From: a virus
Reading direction: 5' to 3' (one strand)
IMG/VR virus record: IMGVR_UViG_3300030333_001525
Span: 1,022 to 26,109 of that record
DNA: 25,088 bases
Of this stretch, positions 1 through 6,691 are shown piece after piece. How positions within the stretch are numbered: position 1 is the first letter of the stretch; every line of letters begins with the position of its first letter. Made by a program: the position numbers and the translations under genes. The notes under the pieces are model-generated. The model did no database searches and was not told where the DNA came from. It saw only the letters and a list, made by a program, of their open reading frames with translations.

Positions 1-2
1 GT

Positions 3-314
3 AAAAAAAGATTTACACGACAAGAGTTTTTAGACGGTACTTACACATATTCATGGGACAAAAACCGTTGGGAAAGACTACGAAGAGATGGTTGGATAGA
101 AGTGTGGAGATATAGAAACAGAACAACTATAAAATACTCTGTATTTAAAATATCTTTTAAATGTAGTCAAATGATAAGTAGAATATACAGAATACTTCTA
201 GGCGAAGAAGATCTACCAACATCCGAAAGAAGTATTTTTTACAATAACAAATCATATACAGATAAAGTTTACAACAAAGCTATTGACGATATGATAAAAG
301 ATAAAGATAGATGA
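3..314 (+). CDS. C-terminal part of a putative winged-helix DNA-binding phage protein
   Basis: The reading frame is open to the left window edge, so the true start lies outside; a GTG at 102 is only an internal candidate. The visible 103 residues are strongly basic. A stretch 'RWERLRRDGWIEVW' followed by 'KYSVFKIS' looks like the recognition helix and beta-wing of a MarR-type winged helix. Next come a helical segment ('MISRIYRILLGEE') and a C-terminal 'YTDKVYNKAIDDM'. This C-terminal pattern recurs, as I remember it, in small wHTH-like proteins of uncultured marine phages. Those sit just before the structural module, as here. It could regulate late genes or bind DNA in another role; neither is shown. 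It overlaps the next gene by ATGA. Family assignment is from pattern memory only. Confidence 0.55.
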   Translation, partial: KKRFTRQEFLDGTYTYSWDKNRWERLRRDGWIEVWRYRNRTTIKYSVFKISFKCSQMISRIYRILLGEEDLPTSERSIFYNNKSYTDKVYNKAIDDMIKDKDR

Positions 315-784
315 AAAAAGGACCATTTAAAATGAAAGGCATGACTTTTAAAGAGTCGCCAGCTAAAATAAGTGAAAGTGATTTGTTGAAAGCAGCAAAA
401 GATGAAGCTGAAGCAAGAACTAGTGCTAAAATACAAAAAGGTATGGCTGACTCAAGAAAAACATATTTGTTTGGATTACAAGCTGGTCTAAAAGGACTTC
501 AATCATACATGGGTGCTGGAGGTGACTTTGGAAGTAAAAAAAGAAAAAAGAAAAAAGAAGAAAAAGAAGAAGCAGAATATAAAAAAGCTATGGAAAATCC
601 TGTTGGAGATACAGAACCAGTTTATGATAGTTTTAGAGAAAAACAACTTGCCGAAGGAGATATTACTGAAGGCACTGAGTTAAATATTATAGAAACTGAA
701 ATGCCAGAAGGTTCAGCTATATCTATGAGAAAACAAGATACAGTTTTTCCAATGAAGTACGGTAGACGTAAAAAGAAAAAATAA
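311..784 (+). CDS. Small highly charged phage protein with FKMKG and FPMKYG motifs
   Basis: A 157-residue protein of unknown function, started by an ATG that overlaps the previous stop (ATGA). Residues 4-19 carry 'GPFKMKGMTFKESPAK', a motif I recall near the N-termini of many small proteins in Bacteroidota marine phages. The middle (about 75-92) is a block of alternating Lys/Arg and Glu runs likely to be a helix or coiled coil. A Gly-rich 'MGAGGDFG' patch precedes it. The C-terminus is 'VFPMKYGRRKKKK', very basic. No signal peptide or membrane segment is visible. Its composition suits a nucleic-acid-binding or internal virion protein, but that is inference. The stop lies one base before the next ATG. 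Confidence 0.7.
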   Translation: MKKGPFKMKGMTFKESPAKISESDLLKAAKDEAEARTSAKIQKGMADSRKTYLFGLQAGLKGLQSYMGAGGDFGSKKRKKKKEEKEEAEYKKAMENPVGDTEPVYDSFREKQLAEGDITEGTELNIIETEMPEGSAISMRKQDTVFPMKYGRRKKKK

Positions 785-785
785 T

Positions 786-1220
786 ATGGCTTATAAACTA
801 GGTAGTTCAAAAGGTACTCGTATTACGCGTGGTGAAATTAGAAACAAGTTTCGCTTTAAAAAAGAAAGTGGTGATAGCGATATATCTGTGCCTGGTACAC
901 CTATAATAAGAAAAGATTTAGGAGAAGGTATTATGGGTGAAGCTAATATGGACGGTAGTATATATATAAACAAAGATATAGTACCTGGTAGTAAAGAAGA
1001 AAAACAAGTTATAAATCATGAGATGCGCCACGCTACTGACATGAAAATAGGTAAACTAGCGTATGGTGATGACTTTGTTAAATGGAACGGTAATACATAT
1101 CCAAGAGTAACTATTGACGGTAGAGATATGATTATAGTAGACGGTGTAGCAAAAGAAGCTGGAGCGCATGATTTTCCTTGGGAACAAGAAGCAAATAATG
1201 GTAACGGTAATATAGAATAA
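786..1220 (+). CDS. Small HExxH putative zinc metallopeptidase
   Basis: A 144-residue protein. Residues 76-89 read 'INHEMRHATDMKIG', a hydrophobically preceded HExxH zinc-binding helix (His78, Glu79, His82). Downstream, 'PWEQEAN' at 131-137 provides a Glu (133 or 135) in the right position for the third zinc ligand of a gluzincin-like minimal peptidase. The N-terminal half is beta-rich, with 'GSIYINKDIV' just before the active helix. No signal peptide is seen, so it would act in the host cytoplasm or from the virion. Possible roles are prohead processing, lysis, or cleavage of host wall or envelope protein during entry. Position beside the holin makes a lysis or entry role plausible but unproven. 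The motif is clear; substrate is unknown. Confidence 0.65.
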   Translation: MAYKLGSSKGTRITRGEIRNKFRFKKESGDSDISVPGTPIIRKDLGEGIMGEANMDGSIYINKDIVPGSKEEKQVINHEMRHATDMKIGKLAYGDDFVKWNGNTYPRVTIDGRDMIIVDGVAKEAGAHDFPWEQEANNGNGNIE

Positions 1221-1222
1221 TT

Positions 1223-1513
1223 ATGGCAATACTAACTTACATTAATAACATACCACTATATTCAACTATAAACGAAGCTTTAGATTATGCACAAGTAGAA
1301 AATTTACAAGGTTATCATGTTCATAAGTATAAAGGTGTTGCTGGATATATGGGTGGAAGAACACATCCAAAAGGTATGACTAGCGTAACATATACTTCTA
1401 CAAATCAAATGCAAACAAATACTCCTACAGCGAGCATGGTTACTACAACAACATCTGCCGCACCATCTAGTACATCTTATAGCGGAGGTATGAGTGGAAG
1501 TGGAGGATATTAA
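1223..1513 (+). CDS. Small phage protein with GYHxH...GYMxGxxH motif and Ser/Thr/Gly-rich tail
   Basis: A 96-residue protein of unknown function, beginning three bases after the previous stop. The N-terminal half holds 'TINEALDYAQ' (a helix) and then 'GYHVHKYKGVAGYMGG' ending in Arg-Thr-His, so His32, His34 and His48 are evenly placed and could bind metal. I recall this kind of short 'EAL.YA...GL.GYHTH...G...YM.G..H' domain as a free-standing or appended unit in phage structural proteins. The second half (about 55-96) is low-complexity Ser/Thr/Gly with no predicted fold, ending 'GGMSGSGGY'. A virion accessory role is inference from context only. Confidence 0.6.
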   Translation: MAILTYINNIPLYSTINEALDYAQVENLQGYHVHKYKGVAGYMGGRTHPKGMTSVTYTSTNQMQTNTPTASMVTTTTSAAPSSTSYSGGMSGSGGY

Positions 1514-1523
1514 AAATTAAATT

Positions 1524-1910
1524 ATGATAGGAAATTTATTATCAAAAGGAACAGCAGAGCTAGTTAAAAACGTAGGTGGAGTTATAGATAACTTACACAC
1601 ATCTGCAGAAGAAAAACTAGATGCTGAAAGAAAAATTAAAGATATGATTATGAGTTACGAAGCTGAGATGCAAAAGCAAGTAACAGAGAGATGGAAGTTA
1701 GACATGAACAGTGATTCATGGTTAAGTAAAAATATAAGACCATTAGTTTTAGTGTTTTTAGTAGTAGCAACAGTATTATTAATATTTATAGATGCTGGTG
1801 TTATTTCTTTTCAGGTACAAGACAAATGGACAGACTTATTACAATTAGTATTAATAACAGTGATTGGTGCTTACTTTGGCGGTAGATCACTAGAAAAAGT
1901 AAAAAAATAA
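1524..1910 (+). CDS. Holin, 3TM type
   Basis: A 128-residue membrane protein. An amphipathic, charged N-terminal region (about 10-55) leads into 'RWKLDMNSDSWLSKNIRPL' (56-74), the signature I associate with the phage/GTA holin family called Holin_3TMs. It is followed by a clear transmembrane segment (about 72-90), a short polar turn, a second membrane segment (about 103-120) ending in 'GAYFGGRSLEKVKK', and a basic tail. It would form holes in the inner membrane at the end of infection to release or activate the endolysin. No endolysin with a recognisable lysozyme or amidase domain is seen next to it; the HExxH protein two genes upstream is the nearest enzyme. The stop overlaps the next start in a TAATG. 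Confidence 0.8.
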   Translation: MIGNLLSKGTAELVKNVGGVIDNLHTSAEEKLDAERKIKDMIMSYEAEMQKQVTERWKLDMNSDSWLSKNIRPLVLVFLVVATVLLIFIDAGVISFQVQDKWTDLLQLVLITVIGAYFGGRSLEKVKK

Positions 1911-2299
1911 TGGGACAAAATTCAACAGAAGTAGCGTACGGCTTTGGACAACTAGGTAGTGCATTTAACGATGGTAATGCAGCTATGGCTCCTCCAACTG
2001 GAAAAGTATTTGTAGCTATAACAATGTTAACAGATGTAACTTTTGACACATCAAATGGTTTAGTAGCGGATAATGATAGTGGTAATGGTTTAGAATATAT
2101 AGGTACTATATTTGCTAGAGATGCAGACGGTAATGCAGACGACGCAGCTCATGACGAATCTTCGCCAACAGCTACACTTGGTTCTGGAGGTGTTGTAGTT
2201 GATGTTAGTAATACTTTTCCAAAAGGACTTACTATTTACGGTAGGTGGACAAGTATTAATCCAGACTCTGGTAGTTTTATAGCTTACATAGGTGTATAA
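1910..2299 (+). CDS. Small beta-rich putative virion protein
   Basis: A 129-residue acidic protein with no Cys. It starts 'MGQNSTEVAYGFGQLGSAF' and contains 'KVFVAITMLTDVTFD', then 'NTFPKGLTIYGRW', then 'SGSFIAYIGV' at the end. The alternating hydrophobic pattern and Gly turns indicate a compact beta-sandwich or jelly roll. I recall this arrangement (VAYGFGQ... FPKG.TIYGRW ... IAYIG) in capsid- or tail-associated small proteins of uncultured marine phages, so a decoration or fibre role is likely but not established. It is coupled by TAATG to the holin before it and to the LamG-like gene after it, forming a tight three-gene unit. Confidence 0.6.
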   Translation: MGQNSTEVAYGFGQLGSAFNDGNAAMAPPTGKVFVAITMLTDVTFDTSNGLVADNDSGNGLEYIGTIFARDADGNADDAAHDESSPTATLGSGGVVVDVSNTFPKGLTIYGRWTSINPDSGSFIAYIGV

Positions 2300-3123
2300 T
2301 GTTAGGATTAGGCGTAGGATTTTACAAGATAGCAGGTAATGAATATCCAATTGGTGGATTTTTACCTGATCAAATAGCAAACTTAGCCTTGTGGTTACCT
2401 TATAATACTGGTATAACATCTGATCAAGACAATACTGTAGATTCTCCTGTTAGTCATGATCACTCTACAGCCGCAGGAAACATGGCTGACGAAGATAGAA
2501 TTAACGCTTGGAACGACGCTTCTGGTAACGCTGTGCACGCAGAACAAGACACTTATGCAGATAAACCACTATGGGAAACAGACGCGGCTGACATTGGTGG
2601 TTGTAATTTTACTGGTACAAAGTTTTTTGATCTTGCTCGAACTATAACTATACCAGCAAACACTGATTTTACTATGATTATGAGACTTAAAAGTACGCTG
2701 GCAAGCTTACCACATGGTCTTCTCGGTTCTACTGACGATCAAGAGTTTCTTAGAATACATACTACTTCAAAGTTTAGATTAAAAGTTAACAATCAAAACC
2801 ATAACTTTACCTCTCCATCTGGTACTTTAGCTAACGATACTTATTATACAATAATATTAACAAGATCTAACGGTAGCACAGGTACTTTTAATTTTTATAT
2901 TAAAGGTGGATCTTACACCACAGACACTGGTGTAGAGTGGACTGGTGGTGGTGCAAGACCAGACGGACCTATAACCATAGTCAATGTAGGTTGTCAAGAT
3001 GATGATAGTAACCCGTTTCGTGGTGTTTTAAAAGATGTTTTAATTTACAACGGAACAGCTGTAACATCTGACGAAAGAAAACAATTGTTTGATTATATAG
3101 AAGGACAAACAAACCCGTATTAA
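2299..3123 (+). CDS. LamG/concanavalin A-like lectin-fold virion protein
   Basis: A 274-residue protein. The N-terminal part has 'NLALWLPYNTGI' and 'RINAWNDASGNAVHAEQ', the usual entry to LamG-like phage and bacterial proteins ('LALWLDAS... W.DASGN..HA.Q'). Residues about 105-265 form the beta-sandwich: 'TITIPANTDFTMIMRL', 'DTYYTIILTRSNGSTGTFNFYI' (in two strands), and 'GVLKDVLIYNGTAVTSDER', which is the characteristic last strand and helix. The fold usually binds carbohydrate or surface polymers, so it probably helps attach the virion to the host envelope. It begins with no signal peptide and is coupled by TAATG to the previous gene. The fold is fairly certain; its position in the virion is inferred. 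Confidence 0.75.
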   Translation: MLGLGVGFYKIAGNEYPIGGFLPDQIANLALWLPYNTGITSDQDNTVDSPVSHDHSTAAGNMADEDRINAWNDASGNAVHAEQDTYADKPLWETDAADIGGCNFTGTKFFDLARTITIPANTDFTMIMRLKSTLASLPHGLLGSTDDQEFLRIHTTSKFRLKVNNQNHNFTSPSGTLANDTYYTIILTRSNGSTGTFNFYIKGGSYTTDTGVEWTGGGARPDGPITIVNVGCQDDDSNPFRGVLKDVLIYNGTAVTSDERKQLFDYIEGQTNPY

Positions 3124-3155
3124 TAAAATAAATAATAATAATTAAATTAAATAAA
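3124..3155 (+). promoter_or_regulatory. A/T-only leader before the coiled-coil gene
   Basis: The 32 bases between the LamG-like stop and the next ATG contain only A and T apart from the codon context, with repeated TAATAA/AAATAA units. No Shine-Dalgarno sequence is present. Such unstructured A/T leaders are the norm for Bacteroidota translation starts. A promoter here is possible because it is one of the few real gaps in the region, but I see no Bacteroidota TAnnTTTG box. Confidence 0.3.
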
Positions 3156-3464
3156 ATGGCAAAAAATACAAGTAAAAAAATTAAAGAACTAAAAGGTGTA
3201 AAACCTGAAACTATAAACGAACAACAACTAGCTGCAATGCAAGCTTCAGTTAGAACTGTAGATCAATTAACATCTGAAGTAGGTAGTATAGAAGTTAGAA
3301 AACACGCGTTAATGAAAGCTATGGAGCAAGTTCAACAAAGGATAGAGCAATTAAGAGTTAGTCTTAAAAAAGAATATGGTACTGATAATATAAATATAGC
3401 TGACGGTAAAATAAATTATCCTGAAAATACAGAAGAAAATGGCGAAGCTAATAAGAAAGATTAG
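3156..3464 (+). CDS. Coiled-coil small phage protein
   Basis: A 102-residue, helical, charged protein. Residues about 20-75 ('QLAAMQASVRTVDQLTSEVG', 'VRKHALMKAMEQVQQRIEQL') show a heptad-like spacing of Leu/Met/Val typical of a coiled coil. They are followed by 'LKKEYGTDNINIADGKINYP', which I recall as a conserved C-terminal signature in small proteins of many marine phages. The last residues are acidic and disordered. Function is unknown; a chaperone or assembly-factor role is possible. Its 3' end overlaps the next gene by 26 bases in another frame. Confidence 0.65.
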   Translation: MAKNTSKKIKELKGVKPETINEQQLAAMQASVRTVDQLTSEVGSIEVRKHALMKAMEQVQQRIEQLRVSLKKEYGTDNINIADGKINYPENTEENGEANKKD

Positions 3465-3660
3465 TATAGGTAAAGACTATAAGAACGACGCCATGCACTA
3501 TGCTGTTGGTCAAGAAGTTTACGGAGGTCATACTATTTGCGATATATTAGAAGAAGAAGATAAATATTCTATTTATATTAAAAAAAATAAAGACGTATTA
3601 CCTTGGAAAGACTTCAATAAAAACATGGCTGTATCTGTAGAATATAACTTAGAATACTAA
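3439..3660 (+). CDS. 73-residue conserved phage protein of unknown function
   Basis: This small protein begins inside the preceding gene (26-base overlap). It reads 'MAKLIRKISIGKDYKNDAMH' and then 'YAVGQEVYGGHTICDILEEE', followed by a short beta strand 'YSIYIKKNKDVLPW'. The 'KISIGKDYK..AMHY.VGQ.V.GG..I..I' pattern is one I recall from short proteins placed just before packaging genes in Bacteroidota phages. It looks like a small SH3-like or beta-barrel domain. No catalytic motif is visible. It is coupled by TAATG to the following GroES-like gene. Confidence 0.6.
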   Translation: MAKLIRKISIGKDYKNDAMHYAVGQEVYGGHTICDILEEEDKYSIYIKKNKDVLPWKDFNKNMAVSVEYNLEY

Positions 3661-4241
3661 TGAAAAGTGTTTACAACTATGTTGTAAAACCAAAAGGCGG
3701 TAGATATAATAATAGTAAAAAAGTTGGTGATAAAGAGTTAATAATTAATACTGAAATATTTAATCACAAACACGTTAATAGAAAAGCAACAGTTTTATCT
3801 ACGCCTATAATTGGTAATACAATTATTGAGCCAGGCGATGACGTTATAGTACATCATAATATATTTCGTAGATGGCACGATATGAAAGGAGTAGAACGTA
3901 ATAGTAAAAGCTATTTTAACGAAAATACTTATGTTATATCAGAAGATCAAATATTTTTATATAAAAAATTTTGGGAGTGGAAAACAGTACCTGGTTATTG
4001 TTTTGTAAAACCTATAAAAAACTTTGATAAGTTTAACATAAACAAAGAACAACCCTTAATGGGTATTATAGAATACGCTGATAAAGGTTTTAACAAAGGC
4101 GATTTAGTTGGCTTTAGACCAAGCAGTGAATATGAGTTCGTAATAGACGGACAAAAATTATATAGAGTTTTATCTAAATTTATTACAATTAAATATGAAT
4201 ATCAAGGAAACGAAGAAACTTATAATCCAAGCTGGGCATAA
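3660..4241 (+). CDS. Putative tandem GroES-like (Cpn10) co-chaperonin
   Basis: A 193-residue protein that can be read as two successive GroES-type beta-barrels. The first (about 4-102) has a start strand 'YNYVVKP', a loop with a hydrophobic 'ELIINTEIF' where GroES has its mobile loop, then 'RKATVLSTP', 'IIEPGDDVIVHHN', and the closing 'VISEDQIFLYK', which matches the GroES order 'RGEVLAVG / VGDIVIF / MSESDILAIVE'. The second (about 110-181) repeats it: 'GYCFVKPI', 'LMGIIEYAD', 'FNKGDLVGFRP', 'YRVLSKFITIKYE', with no mobile-loop equivalent. Phage co-chaperonins such as T4 gp31 work with host GroEL to fold the capsid protein; its place upstream of the head genes fits. Identity at residue level is low, so the fold call is an inference. 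The 3' end overlaps the next gene by 47 bases. Confidence 0.5.
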   Translation: MKSVYNYVVKPKGGRYNNSKKVGDKELIINTEIFNHKHVNRKATVLSTPIIGNTIIEPGDDVIVHHNIFRRWHDMKGVERNSKSYFNENTYVISEDQIFLYKKFWEWKTVPGYCFVKPIKNFDKFNINKEQPLMGIIEYADKGFNKGDLVGFRPSSEYEFVIDGQKLYRVLSKFITIKYEYQGNEETYNPSWA

Positions 4242-4473
4242 AGCAGTTGAAGAACTTATTAATGTAGCTAGAGAAAAAATTATTACTAATACAGAAGATG
4301 ATGTTTCTGCTGATAGACTAAAAAATGCTGCAGCTACTAAAAAACTAGCTATATTTGACGCGTTTGAAATACTTAACAGAATACAAGAAGAAGAAAACTT
4401 GCTTGAGGGCAAAGCACCTGAAGAGAGAAAGGAAAAAGTCTTTAAAGGATTCGCAGAAGGTAGATCTAAGTAA
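4195..4473 (+). CDS. Probable small terminase subunit
   Basis: A 92-residue mostly helical protein directly upstream of, and overlapping (TAATG), the large terminase gene. It contains a helix 'AVEELINVAREKIIT', a spacer, 'SADRLKNAAATKKLAIFDAF' and 'EILNRIQEEENLLEG', with a basic C-terminus. Small terminases are short helical oligomers that recognise the packaging site; size, composition and position fit, though I see no clear HTH. The start at 4195 lies 47 bases inside the preceding gene. The reading is continuous and well formed, so both genes look real. It might instead be another small helical assembly protein. Confidence 0.5.
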   Translation: MNIKETKKLIIQAGHKAVEELINVAREKIITNTEDDVSADRLKNAAATKKLAIFDAFEILNRIQEEENLLEGKAPEERKEKVFKGFAEGRSK

Positions 4474-6689
4474 TGTACGAGCAAAGTTTAGTTAAGGTTA
4501 TAGAGCCTGTAAAAAAAACTACAATTAGTAGACTTAATAAATCTAAAAAATGGAAATATGGATATAATAAAGAACACGATATTATCGTTATATCAAAAAC
4601 TGGTAGAATCGGTGAAATACTTGAGATACAAAATCTGCGTATTGCGTTGCCAAAACGACCAATGCAACTGCAAGCACATAAGCTAAATAAATGGGTAAAA
4701 CAAGAACAACCAAAAGAATTAAAACGTCTTAAAAATATATTTGATTGGAGAGTATATCCAGAAGAACAAAAAGACAAGTGGTTTGATTATATTGATCAAG
4801 AATTTAAACGTAGAGAAGAAGGTTTTTGGTTTATAAATAACGGTAAGCCAACATACATAACAGGTACACACTATATGTATTTACAATGGAGTAAAATAGA
4901 TGTAGGTGCGCCAGACTTTAGAGAAGCTAATAGACTATTTTATATATTTTGGGAAGCTTGTAAAGCAGACAAACGATGTTATGGCATGTGTTATTTAAAG
5001 AACAGAAGATCAGGCTTTTCGTTTATGTCATCTGCAGAAACAGTTAATTTAGCTACATTAGCGAGTGATAGTAGATATGGTATATTATCTAAAACAGGTG
5101 CTGATGCTAAAAAAATGTTTACAGACAAAGTTGTACCAATTAGTATTAACTATCCGTTTTTCTTTAAACCAATACAAGACGGTATGGACAGGCCAAAATC
5201 AGAGCTTGCTTATAGAGTACCAGCTAGTAAGTTTACAAGAAAAAAAATAACAGCTAACGAACAAGTTGAGCACTTAGAAGGTTTAGATACAACTATTGAC
5301 TGGAAGAATACAGGTGACAATAGTTATGATGGTGAAAAGCTAAATCTGCTAGTACACGATGAAAGTGGTAAGTGGGAAAGACCTGATAACATATTAAATA
5401 ACTGGCGAGTAACAAAAACATGTTTACGATTAGGTAGTAGAATAGTTGGTAAATGTATGATGGGCTCGACTTCAAACGCATTAGATAAAGGTGGAGACAA
5501 TTTTAAAAAACTATATAACGCATCAGATGTCACTAAGAGAAATAGAAATGGCCAAACAAAGTCTGGTTTATACTCTTTGTTTATCCCAATGGAATGGAAC
5601 TACGAAGGATTTATTGATGAGTACGGAGTTCCAGTATTTAATACACCTGACACAGATGTCTTCGCCCCAGATGGTGAACTAATAGATGTAGGTGTAATTG
5701 ATAACTGGCAAAACGAAGCTGATGGTTTAAAAGATGATCAAGATGCTTTAAATGAATTTTATCGTCAGTTTCCACGTACTGAAGAACATGCATTTAGAGA
5801 TGAAACAAAAAACAGTATATTTAACTTAGTAAAGATATACGAACAAATAGATTACAATGAAGAGTTAGGTAGTAGTTTAGGTATAACTCAAGGTAATTTT
5901 CAATGGATAGGTGGTAAAAAAGATACAAGTGTTATATTTTACCCAGATCAAAAAGGTAGGTTTAAATTAAGCTGGGTTCCACCTCAACACTTGCAAAATA
6001 AAGTAATAATTAAAAATGGTATAAGATATCCTGGTAATGAGCATATGGGTGCTTTTGGATGTGACTCATATGATATATCCGGGACCGTAGATGGTGAAGG
6101 TTCAAAAGGAGCGCTTCACGGACTTACTAAGTTCAGTATGGAGGACGCTCCAGCTAACAGCTTCTTTTTAGAATACTTATCAAGACCACCTACGGCTGAG
6201 ATATTTTTTGAAGACGTGTTAATGGCATTAGTGTTTTATGGCATGCCAATACTAGCAGAGAATAATAAACCTAGATTATTATACTATTTAAGACGTAGAG
6301 GTTACAGAGGTTTTAGTATGAACAGACCAGATAAAGTTTGGAATAAATTATCTGTAGCAGAAAAAGAAATAGGTGGTATACCTAACTCAAGTGAAGATAT
6401 AAAACAAGCCCACGCAGCAGCGATTGAAATGTATATACAAGATCACGTGGGTATAAAACGAGATGGCACGTTTGGAAGCTTATATTTTAATAGTTTATTA
6501 AGTGATTGGGCTAAGTTTGATATAACTAAACGTACAAAGTTTGATGCAACAATAAGTAGTGGTTTGGCTATAATGGCTTGCAATAGACATTTATATGCAC
6601 CAAACGCTAAAGTAGAAAAACCAAAATTAAATATACATATTTCTAAATATTCTAATAGAGGAAATATGTCTCAAATAATTAAAGAATAA
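4473..6689 (+). CDS. terL: Terminase large subunit
   Basis: A 738-residue ATPase-nuclease that packages DNA through the portal. The ATPase half shows 'CYLKNRRSGFSFMSSAE' (about 173-189), a variant P-loop 'LKNRRSGFS' of the type seen in crAss-like and related Bacteroidota phages in place of GxxGxGKS. The Walker B strand is 'LNLLVHDE' (290-297). 'FYRQFPRTEEHAF' (429-441) is the well known 'YP.T.EEAF' motif preceding the nuclease domain. The RNase H-like nuclease starts with 'GAFGCDSYDIS' (Asp531), and 'FEDVLMALVFYG' plus 'RTKFDATISSGLAIMA' (Asp691) supply further acidic residues. It is longer than many TerL proteins, with an extra N-terminal region of about 100 residues. ATG overlaps the small subunit's stop. 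Confidence 0.88.
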   Translation: MYEQSLVKVIEPVKKTTISRLNKSKKWKYGYNKEHDIIVISKTGRIGEILEIQNLRIALPKRPMQLQAHKLNKWVKQEQPKELKRLKNIFDWRVYPEEQKDKWFDYIDQEFKRREEGFWFINNGKPTYITGTHYMYLQWSKIDVGAPDFREANRLFYIFWEACKADKRCYGMCYLKNRRSGFSFMSSAETVNLATLASDSRYGILSKTGADAKKMFTDKVVPISINYPFFFKPIQDGMDRPKSELAYRVPASKFTRKKITANEQVEHLEGLDTTIDWKNTGDNSYDGEKLNLLVHDESGKWERPDNILNNWRVTKTCLRLGSRIVGKCMMGSTSNALDKGGDNFKKLYNASDVTKRNRNGQTKSGLYSLFIPMEWNYEGFIDEYGVPVFNTPDTDVFAPDGELIDVGVIDNWQNEADGLKDDQDALNEFYRQFPRTEEHAFRDETKNSIFNLVKIYEQIDYNEELGSSLGITQGNFQWIGGKKDTSVIFYPDQKGRFKLSWVPPQHLQNKVIIKNGIRYPGNEHMGAFGCDSYDISGTVDGEGSKGALHGLTKFSMEDAPANSFFLEYLSRPPTAEIFFEDVLMALVFYGMPILAENNKPRLLYYLRRRGYRGFSMNRPDKVWNKLSVAEKEIGGIPNSSEDIKQAHAAAIEMYIQDHVGIKRDGTFGSLYFNSLLSDWAKFDITKRTKFDATISSGLAIMACNRHLYAPNAKVEKPKLNIHISKYSNRGNMSQIIKE

Positions 6690-6691
6690 GT

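Noticed and set aside
622-810. Minus-strand open frame opposite the charged small protein
   Set aside because: It is an antisense shadow of the Lys/Glu-rich gene; it has a poly-Phe/Tyr composition typical of reversed A-rich codons and no start context.
1801-2049. Minus-strand open frame across the holin/virion protein junction
   Set aside because: It lies opposite two well supported plus-strand genes, and every supported gene in the window is on the plus strand.
2456-2647. Second plus-strand frame inside the LamG-like gene
   Set aside because: It is embedded in a gene with clear domain structure, has Leu/Thr-biased shadow composition and no leader.
4505-4520. Run of A in terL (gtaaaaaaaactac) as a programmed frameshift site
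   Set aside because: The terminase frame is continuous across it and all motifs are in one frame; no alternative frame product is sensible.
4170-4777. Two minus-strand open frames that look hydrophobic and Ser-rich and might suggest membrane proteins
   Set aside because: They mirror the small terminase and the start of terL; apparent membrane segments come from reversed helical codons.
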